Assembly (NCBI RefSeq): GCF_029840635.1
Contig: NZ_JAOCCU010000017.1
Coordinates: 62,001-126,000, forward strand
Reading direction: 5' to 3'
From: Mitsuaria sp. GD03876
Lineage (GTDB): Bacteria; Pseudomonadota; Gammaproteobacteria; Burkholderiales; Burkholderiaceae_C
DNA: 64,000 nucleotides
Part shown: positions 45,116 to 53,956 of the stretch, piece by piece
Numbering within the stretch: the first letter of the stretch is position 1
How the letters are laid out: the number at the start of each line of letters is the position of its first letter
Notes under the pieces: generated by a model
Told to the model about the DNA's origin: nothing
The model's input: the letters and a program-made list of their open reading frames with translations, nothing else
Database searches by the model: none
Program-made: the position numbers and the translations under genes

Positions 45116-46062
45116 GCTGGACCGATCGTCAGCGCGCGATGCTCGAGGCGATGGGCCTCAAGCTGTGGACGACCCCGGCGGGCGACGAGGCCGCGCCGGC
45201 CGTCCCGTCCGAACCGATGGCGCCCGCGGCACCGGTGCCGCGTGCCGCCGCTCCGGTGCCCGTCGCGGCGCCCGCGCCGCGCGAACCGGCCGGCGCCGAT
45301 GTCGCGGTCGCGGAACCGCCCGCGCCGCGGCGCGCCGCCGAGCCGCCCGCGCCCCGCCGCGTGGCCGAGGTGCTGGCCAAGGCGCTGCCCGCGACGGCGC
45401 CCACGAGCGCTCCGGCGGACGCCGCCCCGGCGCGCGGACTGGCGCGCGAGGCGATCGCGCGGCTCGACTGGCCGGGCTTGCGCGACGAGGTCGCCCAGTG
45501 CCGCGCCTGCGGGCTGTGCGAGTCGCGCAAGAACACGGTGTTCGGCGTCGGCAACGAGCGGGCGCACTGGATGGTCGTCGGCGAGGCGCCGGGCGAGCAG
45601 GAGGATCTCAAGGGCGAGCCCTTCGTCGGCGCCGCGGGCCAGCTGCTCGACAGCATGCTGCGCGCGATCGGCCTGGGCCGCGGCGAGGGACCGCCCGAGC
45701 GCCAGGTCTACATCGCCAACACGCTGAAGTGCCGGCCGCCGCGCAACCGCAATCCGGATCCGGCGGAGCTCGCGCAGTGCGAGCCCTTCCTGCAGCGCCA
45801 GATCGAGCTGATCCAGCCGCGCATCATCCTGGCGATGGGCCGCTTCGCGGTGCAGCAGCTGCTGCGCAGCCAGGAGCCTATCGGCCGCCTGCGCGGCCGC
45901 GTGCACCGCTACCAGGGCGTGCCGCTGATCGTCACCTATCACCCGGCCTACCTGCTGCGCAACCTGCCCGACAAGGCGCGCGCCTGGGAAGACCTCTGCC
46001 TGGCGCTGAAGACGCACGACGAGACCCCGGCGCGCGACGCCGCCGGCCACGGAAGCGACTGA
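45112..46062 (+). CDS. uracil-DNA glycosylase, 4Fe-4S type (family 4-like)
   Basis: 316 residues. The catalytic part (about 120-316) has GEAPGEQEDLKGEPFVG, the iron-sulfur cysteines CRACGLC, LKCRPP ... QCEPFL, and the C-terminal HPAYLLR. It removes uracil from DNA. A roughly 100-residue Ala/Pro-rich N-terminal extension (from about residue 25 to 115) precedes it, unlike the compact thermophile enzymes; it is probably a disordered tether. Overlaps rimI (ATGA) and abuts the c-di-GMP gene. Confidence 0.93.
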   Translation: MSWTDRQRAMLEAMGLKLWTTPAGDEAAPAVPSEPMAPAAPVPRAAAPVPVAAPAPREPAGADVAVAEPPAPRRAAEPPAPRRVAEVLAKALPATAPTSAPADAAPARGLAREAIARLDWPGLRDEVAQCRACGLCESRKNTVFGVGNERAHWMVVGEAPGEQEDLKGEPFVGAAGQLLDSMLRAIGLGRGEGPPERQVYIANTLKCRPPRNRNPDPAELAQCEPFLQRQIELIQPRIILAMGRFAVQQLLRSQEPIGRLRGRVHRYQGVPLIVTYHPAYLLRNLPDKARAWEDLCLALKTHDETPARDAAGHGSD

Positions 46063-48168
46063 ATGAACGCGCCGGTGCCGCCCGTGCCGCCGGCCAGTCC
46101 GGCGCCGTCCGCCGAGGACCAGGCGGCGCAGTTCCGGCTGCTCGCGGACAACGTGCCGGTGCTGATCGCGGTCTTCGACGCGGCCACCCGCACCTGCCGC
46201 TTCGCCAACCGCCAGTACGCGCGCAGCTTCGGCCTGGACGAACAAAGCGCCGTGGGCCGCACCTTCGCGCAGATCATCGGCGAGGAGGCCTCGCAGGAGA
46301 TCGAGCCGCATGTGCAGCGCGTGCTGCGCGAGCGCGTCACCGTCAGCTACGAGCGCCGGCTGGAGCGCCGCGACGGCCGGCCGCACTGGATCGAGGTCAA
46401 CCTGATCCCCTACGTCCCGCCCGGCGAGACCGAGGTGCAGTCCAGCTTCGTGCTGATCTCCGACATCACTCGCTTCCGCGAGGCCGAGCTGGCGGTGCGC
46501 GAGTCCGAGGACCGGCTCGGCAAGTTCATGCAGGCGTCGATGGAGGGCATCGTCTTCCACCGCGACGGCATCGTCACCGACGCCAACCCGCCGATCTGCG
46601 AGCTGATCGGCTGGCCGCTCGAGGCGCTGGTCGGCCGCACCGCGCTGTCGCTGATCGCGCCGGACCAGGTCGACACCGTGCGCGCGGTGATGGAGGCCGG
46701 CAAGGAGACGCGCTACGCCACCGCGATCCTGCATCGCGACGGCACGCGCATCGACGTCGAATTCATCGTCCGCACCCTGTGGCGCAACGGCGAGCGGCTG
46801 CGCATGACGATCGTGCGCGATCTGCGGCCGCATCTCGAGGCGGTAGCCCGCATCCAGCACTTGGCGCAGCACGATCCGCTGACCGGGCTGCTGAACCGCG
46901 CGACCTTCATGGAGCGGCTGCGCGAGCGCCTGTCGCAGGGCCCGGCGCGGCGCGCGGCGCTGCTGTTCATCGACCTGGACAACTTCAAGCGCGTCAACGA
47001 TTCGCTGGGCCACCTCGAAGGCGACCGCGTGCTGCAGACCGTCTCCGAGCGGCTGCGCGGCGGCCTGCGCGGTTCGGACCTGGTGGCGCGCTTCGGCGGC
47101 GACGAGTTCGTCGTGCTGCTCGACGATGTGCACCAGCGCAAGGACGTGCAGACGGTGCTCAACGCGCTGCTCAGCGTCGTCGAGGTGCCGGTGCAGGCCG
47201 ACGGGCGCGACCTGTCGGTGACGCCGTCGATCGGCGTGGCGATGTACCCGGAACACGGCGAGTCGCCCGAGGAGCTGCTGCAGCATGCCGACACCGCGAT
47301 GTACCTGGCCAAGACCGCCGGCCGCGCGACCTACCGCTTCTTCGAGCAGGCGATGGCCGAGAACGCCTACGCCGACCTGGTGCTGGAGAGCGAGCTGGCG
47401 CAGGCGCTGACGGCCGACGAGTTCGTGCTGTTCTACCAGCCGCAGGTCGACGCGCGCTCCGGCGCGCTGGTCGGGGCCGAGGCGCTGCTGCGCTGGCGCC
47501 ATCCGCAGCGCGGGCTGCTGACGCCGGACGCGTTCATCGTCGTCGCGGAGCGCCATCGGCTGATGCTGCCGCTGGGCGAATGGGTGATGTACGAGGCGGC
47601 GCGGCAGACGCGCGCCTGGCATGAACGCGGCGTGGCCGCGGTGCCGATCGCGGTCAACCTGTCCAGCATGCAGTTCCGGCTGACCAGCTTCTCCAAGTCG
47701 GTGGCCCATGTGCTGAAGACGGCCGGCGTGCCGGGCGAGTGGCTGGAGCTCGAGCTCACCGAGCGCATGCTGACCGACGAGATCGACCGCCTGCCGGAGC
47801 TGCTGCAGACGCTGCGCTCGCAGGGGCTGGCGATCTCGATCGACGACTTCGGCACCGGCTACACCGCGCTGAATCAACTGACCCGGCTGCCGCTGGACAA
47901 GCTCAAGATCGACCAGAGCTTCGTCGCCGTGCTGCCGGAGGACCGCGGCGCCGCGGCGATCACCCGCGCGATGGTGCAGATGGCCAAGGGCCTGGGCCTG
48001 CGCGTCGGCGCCGAAGGCGTGCGCAACGCGCGGCAATGGCACCTGCTGGCCGAATGGGGCTGCGACGAGCTCCAGGGCGAGGTGGTCGCGCCGGCGATGC
48101 CCGCCGAGGAATTCGAGGCCTGGCTCGCCCAACGCGGCGCGCCGACGCTTCCCGGACTGGACACATGA
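46063..48168 (+). CDS. PAS-PAS-GGDEF-EAL cyclic-di-GMP signalling protein
   Basis: 701 residues, no membrane segment. Two PAS domains (about 22-140 and 150-265) precede GGDEF (RFGGDEF, about 343-349) with an RxxD inhibitory site (RGSD) five residues upstream, then an EAL domain: EALLRW (about 473), ELTERMLTDE, DDFGTGYTAL and KIDQSFV. Both catalytic domains appear intact, so it could both make and break c-di-GMP, with the first PAS sensing an unknown cytoplasmic signal. It starts on the base after the UDG stop and overlaps midA by four bases. Confidence 0.95.
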   Translation: MNAPVPPVPPASPAPSAEDQAAQFRLLADNVPVLIAVFDAATRTCRFANRQYARSFGLDEQSAVGRTFAQIIGEEASQEIEPHVQRVLRERVTVSYERRLERRDGRPHWIEVNLIPYVPPGETEVQSSFVLISDITRFREAELAVRESEDRLGKFMQASMEGIVFHRDGIVTDANPPICELIGWPLEALVGRTALSLIAPDQVDTVRAVMEAGKETRYATAILHRDGTRIDVEFIVRTLWRNGERLRMTIVRDLRPHLEAVARIQHLAQHDPLTGLLNRATFMERLRERLSQGPARRAALLFIDLDNFKRVNDSLGHLEGDRVLQTVSERLRGGLRGSDLVARFGGDEFVVLLDDVHQRKDVQTVLNALLSVVEVPVQADGRDLSVTPSIGVAMYPEHGESPEELLQHADTAMYLAKTAGRATYRFFEQAMAENAYADLVLESELAQALTADEFVLFYQPQVDARSGALVGAEALLRWRHPQRGLLTPDAFIVVAERHRLMLPLGEWVMYEAARQTRAWHERGVAAVPIAVNLSSMQFRLTSFSKSVAHVLKTAGVPGEWLELELTERMLTDEIDRLPELLQTLRSQGLAISIDDFGTGYTALNQLTRLPLDKLKIDQSFVAVLPEDRGAAAITRAMVQMAKGLGLRVGAEGVRNARQWHLLAEWGCDELQGEVVAPAMPAEEFEAWLAQRGAPTLPGLDT

Positions 48169-49337
48169 CTTCGAAGACGCCTGATCCCCGCCGCCCGAAT
48201 GGCGCGGCGGTTGCCCCCGCCGGACCGCCGGTCCATGCGACCGATCCCGCGATGGCCGCGCTGCTGCGCGACGAGATCGCCGCCGCGGGCGGCTGGTTGC
48301 CATTCGACCGCTACATGAGCCTGGCGCTGTACGCGCCGGGGCTGGGGTACTACGCCAACGCGCGTCGCAAGTTCGGCACGATGCCGCAGCAGGGCTCGGA
48401 CTTCGTGACCGCGCCGGAGCTGTCACCGCTGTTCGGGCGGGCGCTGGCGCGGCAGGTGGCGCAGGCGCTGGCCACCAGCGGCACCGACACGGTGATCGAG
48501 TTCGGCGCCGGCAGCGGCGCGCTGGCGGAGCAACTGCTCGAGACGCTGGACGCGCTGGGGCAGCCGGTGTCGAAGTACTTCATCGTCGACCTGTCGGGCT
48601 CGCTGCGCGCGCGCCAGGCCGAGCGGCTGGCGCGTTTCGCGCCGCGGGTCGAATGGCTGGACCGCTGGCCCGACGAGATCCACGGCGTGCTGGTCGCCAA
48701 CGAGCTGCTGGACGCGATGCCGGTGGACCTGGTGTGCTGGGACGGCGCGCGATGGCTGCAACGCGGCGTGGGCCTGGACGAGCAGGGCGCGCTGCGCTTC
48801 GTCGACCGGCCCGGCGACGCGCGTCCGCCGACGCCGCCGGAGCACGATGTGGGGTTCGTGCCCGGCACGGTGACCGAGGTCCATCCGCAGGCCGAGGCTT
48901 TCGTCCGCACGCTGGCGGAGCGCCTGAAGCGCGGCGCGGCCTTCTTCCTCGACTACGGCTTCCCCGAGGCCGAGTACTACCACCCGCAGCGCACCGGCGG
49001 CACGCTGATGTGCCACCACCTGCACCGGGCCGATCCCGATCCGCTGGCGCTGCCGGGGCAGAAGGACATCACGACGCATGTGAACTTCACCGGCATCGCG
49101 CTGGCCGGGCAGGACGCGGGGCTGATGGTGCTGGGCTACACGAGCCAGGCGAATTTCCTGATCAATTGCGGCCTGGTCGAGCTGCTGGCCGAGGCCGACC
49201 TGCCGCGGCGCGCGATGGCGCACCGGCTGATCGCCGAGCACGAGATGGGCGAGCTGTTCAAGGTGATCGGCTTCGCGCCGGGCGAGGGTTTCGACGCGCT
49301 GGGGTTCAGCGCGGGGGATCGGTCGCACACGTTGTGA
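48165..49337 (+). CDS. MidA/NDUFAF7-family SAM-dependent protein arginine methyltransferase
   Basis: 390 residues with the DUF185 layout: GGWLPFDRYMSLALYAPGLGYY (about 40-61), FVTAPELSPLFGRALARQ, the SAM loop VIEFGAGSGALAEQLL (about 110-125), VLVANELLDAMPV and DYGFPEAEYYHPQRTGGTL. NDUFAF7 methylates a subunit of respiratory complex I in mitochondria; the bacterial target is uncertain. ATGA overlap with the preceding gene. Confidence 0.88.
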   Translation: MTSKTPDPRRPNGAAVAPAGPPVHATDPAMAALLRDEIAAAGGWLPFDRYMSLALYAPGLGYYANARRKFGTMPQQGSDFVTAPELSPLFGRALARQVAQALATSGTDTVIEFGAGSGALAEQLLETLDALGQPVSKYFIVDLSGSLRARQAERLARFAPRVEWLDRWPDEIHGVLVANELLDAMPVDLVCWDGARWLQRGVGLDEQGALRFVDRPGDARPPTPPEHDVGFVPGTVTEVHPQAEAFVRTLAERLKRGAAFFLDYGFPEAEYYHPQRTGGTLMCHHLHRADPDPLALPGQKDITTHVNFTGIALAGQDAGLMVLGYTSQANFLINCGLVELLAEADLPRRAMAHRLIAEHEMGELFKVIGFAPGEGFDALGFSAGDRSHTL

Positions 49338-49353
49338 GCGGGCCCGGACGGGC

Positions 49354-51381
49354 TCAGGCCGGCGCGGCGCCGACGGGACCGAGGTGCCTGCCCAGGAACG
49401 CGAGCAGTTCGCCGTAGTAGCGGCGCTTGTCGGACGGCCAGAACAGCCCGTGCCCCGCGCGCGGGAGCGGCAACCATTCCACCGCCTTGCCGCTGCGGCG
49501 CATGGCCTTGAGCATGTTCTCGCTCTGGCCGGGCAGGACGCGCCGGTCGAGTTCCCCGTGGACCAGCAGAAGGGGCGCCTCGATGCGGCCCACGTGGTGG
49601 ATCGGCGACACGGCGTCGAGCTGCTGGCGCGCGGTCGCCGGATCCCCGACCAGGCGGCGGCGCAGGCGCCGGGTTTCAGCGTTGGCGTCGTCGTTCCAGC
49701 TGATGGTCAGGAAGTCCGTCAGGTCGCTGACGCCGGCGAAGCTCACGCCGCACCGGTACAGCTTGGGCGTCTTGACCAAGCCCCACATCGCCGCGTAGCC
49801 GCCGTAGCTGGCGCCGACGATGGCCAGTCGCGATGGATCGGCGATGCCGCGGTCGATCAACTGCTGCACGCCGTCGGTGATGTCGTCCTGCATCGACAGC
49901 CCCCATTGGCGGTAGCCCGCTTGCGCGAACGCGTGTCCGAAGCCGGTCGAGCCGCGGAACTGCGGCTGGAACACCGCATAACCCGCCGCAGCCAGCATCT
50001 GGACTTCCGGGTCCCACTGCCAGGCGTCGCGCACCCAGGGGCCGCCATGGATCAACACGACCGTCGGCGCGGGACCGTCCCCGGCGGGGCGGGTCAAGTA
50101 GGCTGGCACGCTCAAGCCGTCACGCGCCGGGTAGCGGTAGGCCTCCATCGGCCGCATGCGCGCGGTGTCGACGCGGGGCCGGGCGACGCCCACCTCGGCG
50201 ATCTGCCGCGTGGCGGTGTCCAGCCGGTACCAGCGGCCGGCTTCGACGTCGCTGCGGCTGTGCACGAGCACCATGCCGTCCTTGTTGCCCGAGAGCGCGT
50301 TGAGCGTGCCGGGCAGGGCCGCGTCGACGGACTTCTGCAGGCGGGCCCAGCCCGCGTCGAACCAGTAGGTCTGCCGCTTCAGGCCATTGGTGACGACCTT
50401 GCCCACCCGCTCCTCGGTCAGGCCCACGGTGGCGAGGATGTCGTCGGTCGCATGGCCCGCCATCAGCTCACCGAGGCGCCCCTGCGCCGGGTCGTAGCGG
50501 AAGACCCCCAGCGCGTCGCGATCGCCGCGCGTCTGCACGGCGATCGTGCCGTCGTCGAGCACCTGCAGCGGCTGCCAGACTGCCTCGAAGTCGGTCGACT
50601 CCTCCAGCTTGCGCCACTTCGCGCCCGGCTGGTCGCTTCGGTACCACTGCGTGAAGCGTTGCTCGCCGGTCCATCGCGACGCGTCCTTGGTGGTGGCGGC
50701 GCGCAGGCGCCCCTTCGAATCGAACGCGACGCCGATGATGACGTCGGGCAAGTCGATGTCGTTCTTGAGCCGCGCGCCGGTGCGCAGGTTCACCACGTGC
50801 AGCTCGTCGCCGCGCGCCACCAGCAGCCGCTCCGCGCCGTCATCGGCGTCGTCCAGCCGCATCACGAAGAAACCATCCAGCGCGCGGACCATCGCGCCCG
50901 CCGGGGTCAGCACGAACGATTGCCCGTTGCTCATGCGCAGCACCAGCAGCGCCTGGCCGATCCAGCGGACATCCTCCGGGTAATAGCCGTTCAGCATCCA
51001 GCGGCCGGCGACGCGGGTCGTGGGGGTCAGCGGCAGCACCTTCCCGGTGGTGAGGTCGACCACGTACGCCAGCGCGATGCCGCCGCCGTAGCCGACCGCG
51101 GCGAGATGCTGCCCATCGGGCGAGAGGTCGGCGCGCGCCATCGCCGGCATGTCCAGCCAGACCGCCATCGGATCCTTGTCGTCCGGCTCCTCGGCCGCCG
51201 TCGGCGCTTCGCCGTCCGGTGGCGTCTCCGGCTCCGCGGCGAGCACGCCCCCGGCCCAGGGGCCGGCGGCCGACAGCGCGGCGGCGCGCACCCATCGTCG
51301 GCGCTGCGCCGCGAACGGACTCAAGGCATCGCGATCGCTGCCGTCGAGCGGCGCGTGCTTGTCGTGCTTCTCCCTGGACAT
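49354..51381 (-). CDS. prolyl-oligopeptidase-family (S9) peptidase, exported
   Basis: 675 residues. The N-terminal RRRWVRAAALSAAG stretch looks like a Tat-type signal ending VLAAEP. A beta-propeller-like region (about 75-420) precedes the hydrolase domain with HGGPWVRDAWQWDPEV (oxyanion), GASYGGYAAMWG (serine), HGELDRRVLPGQ (aspartate) and RAGHGLFW (histidine). Such enzymes (DPP/acylaminoacyl-peptidase types) cleave short peptides in the periplasm. The gene is convergent with midA and 95 bases downstream of cca on the same strand. Confidence 0.92.
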   Translation of the reverse strand: MSREKHDKHAPLDGSDRDALSPFAAQRRRWVRAAALSAAGPWAGGVLAAEPETPPDGEAPTAAEEPDDKDPMAVWLDMPAMARADLSPDGQHLAAVGYGGGIALAYVVDLTTGKVLPLTPTTRVAGRWMLNGYYPEDVRWIGQALLVLRMSNGQSFVLTPAGAMVRALDGFFVMRLDDADDGAERLLVARGDELHVVNLRTGARLKNDIDLPDVIIGVAFDSKGRLRAATTKDASRWTGEQRFTQWYRSDQPGAKWRKLEESTDFEAVWQPLQVLDDGTIAVQTRGDRDALGVFRYDPAQGRLGELMAGHATDDILATVGLTEERVGKVVTNGLKRQTYWFDAGWARLQKSVDAALPGTLNALSGNKDGMVLVHSRSDVEAGRWYRLDTATRQIAEVGVARPRVDTARMRPMEAYRYPARDGLSVPAYLTRPAGDGPAPTVVLIHGGPWVRDAWQWDPEVQMLAAAGYAVFQPQFRGSTGFGHAFAQAGYRQWGLSMQDDITDGVQQLIDRGIADPSRLAIVGASYGGYAAMWGLVKTPKLYRCGVSFAGVSDLTDFLTISWNDDANAETRRLRRRLVGDPATARQQLDAVSPIHHVGRIEAPLLLVHGELDRRVLPGQSENMLKAMRRSGKAVEWLPLPRAGHGLFWPSDKRRYYGELLAFLGRHLGPVGAAPA

Positions 51382-51476
51382 GGCGCGGACTGTAGAGGCG
51401 TCCGCAGCCGTGGCGGGGGGGCCGTGCTTCGTCGTTTTCCCGGGGAAGCCCTCGAGGGAGGGGGAGGGCGCGCCGT

Positions 51477-52703
51477 TCAGCGCACCGCGCGGATCGCCGC
51501 CAGCCGCGCGGCGTGGATCTCCTGGCCGATCGCCGGCCCCTTCTTGCCGGCGGCCAGCGCCGCGGCCGAGATCGCCGACTGGTCGACCGCCTGCACCGCG
51601 CGAAGGTCCGTCAGCAGCGACTCGCGCTGCGGATATGGCCGGTCGCGCAGGCCGGCGCGGCCGCGGGCGTCGCACTCGCAGGCCAGCAGCAACTGCGCGA
51701 AGCGCTCCGGCCGGCGCAGCGCGTCGCAGCGCTCGATCAGGCGCAGCCGCGCCTCGGGCGTGAAGGCCAGGCTCTGGTGGACATTCGTGTGCTCGCGCGC
51801 GACCAGCTCCGCCAGCTCCTTGCAGTCCGACGGCACGCGCCAGCGCTGCGACAGCGCCGCCGCCAGCTCGACGCCGCGCGACTCGTGCTTCAGGTGGCGC
51901 GGCCATTCCTCCTCGGGCGTGGTGCCCTTGCCGAGGTCGTGGCACAGCGAGGCGTAGCGCACCGGCAGCGGCGCGGACACGCGCGCGCATTCCTCGAGCA
52001 CCAGCAGCAGGTGCGCGCCGGTGTCGACCTCCGGGTGGTGGGCCGGCGGCTGCGGCACGCCGAACAGGCGGTCCAGTTCCGGCGCGATCCGCGCCAGCGC
52101 GCCGCTGTCGCGCAGGATCTCGATCATCCGCGCCGGGTGTTGCTCCATCAGGCCGCGGGCGATCTCCTGCCAGACGCGTTCGGCGACCAGCGCGTCGGCC
52201 TCGCCGGCGGCGACCATGTCGCGCATCAGCGCCATCGTCTCCGGCGCGACCGAGAAATCGCCGAAGCGCGCCGCGAAGCGCGCCAGCCGCAGGATCCGCA
52301 CCGGATCCTCGGCGAACGCCGGCGACACATGGCGCAGCACCCGGGCCTCCAGGTCCCGCCGGCCGCCATACGGATCGACCAGCGAACCGTCTTCGGCCTG
52401 CGCCATCGCGTTGATCGTCAGGTCCCGGCGGGCCAGGTCCTGCTCAAGGGTGACGTCGGGGGCCGTGTGGAACTGGAAACCGTGGTATCCGGATCCGGTC
52501 TTGCGCTCGGTCCGGGCCAGGGCCACTTCCTCATGGGTCCGCGGGTGCAGGAACACCGGGAAATCTTTACCGACCGGCTGAAAACCCTGGTCGATCAAGG
52601 ACTTGGGTGAGGCACCGACCACCACCCAATCCCGGTCCTGGACCGGCAGGCCGAGCAGGGCGTCCCGGACGGCGCCCCCGACGAGAAACATCTGAACACT
52701 CAT
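51477..52703 (-). CDS. cca: multifunctional CCA tRNA nucleotidyltransferase/HD phosphohydrolase
   Basis: 408 residues: catalytic [10 protein letters not shown] (near residue 9) and DRDWVVVG, the [10 protein letters not shown] motif, [11 protein letters not shown], then an HD domain ([34 protein letters not shown]). It adds the 3' CCA to tRNA and the HD part is expected to give phosphatase/phosphodiesterase activities, as in gammaproteobacterial CCA. MSVQ was chosen as the start; longer upstream frames lack the signature. Confidence 0.95.
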   Translation of the reverse strand: MSVQMFLVGGAVRDALLGLPVQDRDWVVVGASPKSLIDQGFQPVGKDFPVFLHPRTHEEVALARTERKTGSGYHGFQFHTAPDVTLEQDLARRDLTINAMAQAEDGSLVDPYGGRRDLEARVLRHVSPAFAEDPVRILRLARFAARFGDFSVAPETMALMRDMVAAGEADALVAERVWQEIARGLMEQHPARMIEILRDSGALARIAPELDRLFGVPQPPAHHPEVDTGAHLLLVLEECARVSAPLPVRYASLCHDLGKGTTPEEEWPRHLKHESRGVELAAALSQRWRVPSDCKELAELVAREHTNVHQSLAFTPEARLRLIERCDALRRPERFAQLLLACECDARGRAGLRDRPYPQRESLLTDLRAVQAVDQSAISAAALAAGKKGPAIGQEIHAARLAAIRAVR

Positions 52704-52864
52704 GTTGCGGCGCAGCATCCCCAAGGATGGGGGTAGCTCACGTAGGCTGTGACTCCGTATATTCACCAATGCCACCTGCACACCAGTGCCTGTTCGAGCA
52801 GGCCAACTACCGAGAGAGACGCTTGTAGTCAGGCAGGGCGGCAAAAGCAGTAGGGAGTTTATGA

Positions 52865-53140
52865 ATGAAGTCTGTTCTTCTCCTCCTGCTGGGCGGAATT
52901 GGTCTCGCCGCCCAGGCGCAGGAACAGCCGGCGCCGGAAGCCCCCCAGCTCCACGTCGCCGCTGACAGCAGTTTTGTCCAGCAAAGCCAGGCGGCCCCCG
53001 CCCAGCTGCCGGATGTCAATGAACAGGAAGGCGCGGACGCCATCGTCCCGTCCTTCGTGACCCAGCCCCAGAACCAGGCCATGATGCTCGGCGGCTTGCT
53101 GGCCGCCGGCTTCCTGGTCCGCCGCCGCCGCGATCACTGA
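52865..53140 (+). CDS. small exported protein with PEP-CTERM-like C-terminal anchor
   Basis: 91 residues: an N-terminal Sec signal ([19 protein letters not shown]), a short acidic and glutamine/proline-rich middle and the terminal [19 protein letters not shown]. The hydrophobic segment plus arginine cluster is the PEP-CTERM layout recognised by exosortase, but the PEP motif itself is replaced by PQNQ. The gene has AGGGAG upstream and its own terminator. Envelope association is likely; the role is unknown. Confidence 0.65.
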   Translation: MKSVLLLLLGGIGLAAQAQEQPAPEAPQLHVAADSSFVQQSQAAPAQLPDVNEQEGADAIVPSFVTQPQNQAMMLGGLLAAGFLVRRRRDH

Positions 53141-53158
53141 TCGCGACGGTCCACCTCG

Positions 53159-53203
53159 CCGCTTCCCGCCGCCTGCCCGCACAGGTGTCCGGAAGCGGTT
53201 TTT
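53159..53203 (+). terminator. rho-independent terminator of the PEP-CTERM-like gene
   Basis: CCGCTTCC (53159-53166) pairs perfectly with GGAAGCGG (53191-53198) around a 24-base loop, followed by five T residues. Confidence 0.8.
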
Positions 53204-53209
53204 CATGAG

Positions 53210-53917
53210 TCAGTCCAACGCGCGCAGCACCGGCACCGGGCCGCTGACGTCGCGATAGGGCTCCTCGAAGTCCAGGAAATCCTTCTCCGCCATCGCGTCC
53301 GCGATCCACTCGCGCACGCCCGGCGCCGCTTCCACGCGCTCGACGTAGGCCCGCAGCGACGGCGGCAACGGCAGGCCGTAGCGCGTCACCCGCATCACCA
53401 CCGGCGCGAAGAAGGCGTCGGCCGCGCCGAACTCGCCGAACAGGAAGGGCCCGCCGCTGTCGGCCAGCGCGTCGGTCCAGAGCTCGACCACCCGGTCCAG
53501 GTCCTTGCGCAGGCCGGGGTGGGCGGCCAGCAGCCGGGGCCCGACCGTGCCCAGGTCGGCATCGATGTTCATCATGCAGTGGCCGCGCAGCTGGCCGAAG
53601 CCGCTGTGCATCTCCGCGCAGAGGCTGCGCGCCCGCGCGCGCTGGCGGGCGTCGCGCGGCCAGACGCCCTTGTCGGGGAAGCGCTCGGCCAGGTACTCGA
53701 CGATCGCCAGCGTGTCCCAGACCGCGAAGCCGTCGTCGACCAGCACCGGTACCTTGCCGGTCGGTGTCACCGCGCCGACCTCGCGGTAGAAGGCCGAATC
53801 CGGCGTGAAGTCGAAGCGGACCACCCGCTCCTGGAAGTCGATGCCCAGCGCCTTCATCAGCACCCAGGGGCGCATCGACCAGGACGAGTAGTTCTTGTTG
53901 CCGACGATCAATTGCAT
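53210..53917 (-). CDS. glutathione S-transferase family protein
   Basis: 235 residues. The N-terminal thioredoxin-like domain (LIVGNKNYSSWSMRPWVLMKALG, VPVLVDDGFAVWDTLAIVEYLAERFP) binds glutathione; the SSWSMRPW serine is the usual catalytic residue of the YfcF/Yfc-like subgroup. The C-terminal all-alpha domain (about 95-235) contributes the substrate site. No operon partner; slt ends 39 bases upstream on the same strand. Confidence 0.93.
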   Translation of the reverse strand: MQLIVGNKNYSSWSMRPWVLMKALGIDFQERVVRFDFTPDSAFYREVGAVTPTGKVPVLVDDGFAVWDTLAIVEYLAERFPDKGVWPRDARQRARARSLCAEMHSGFGQLRGHCMMNIDADLGTVGPRLLAAHPGLRKDLDRVVELWTDALADSGGPFLFGEFGAADAFFAPVVMRVTRYGLPLPPSLRAYVERVEAAPGVREWIADAMAEKDFLDFEEPYRDVSGPVPVLRALD

Positions 53918-53956
53918 GCGGAAAGCTCTCTCCGTTGGGGGGGATGGATCGGGGGC

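Noticed and set aside
45046-48426. 1126-codon minus-strand open frame across UDG and the c-di-GMP gene
   Set aside because: Arg/Ala/Gly-rich translation without domains; five convincing plus-strand genes cover the same DNA.
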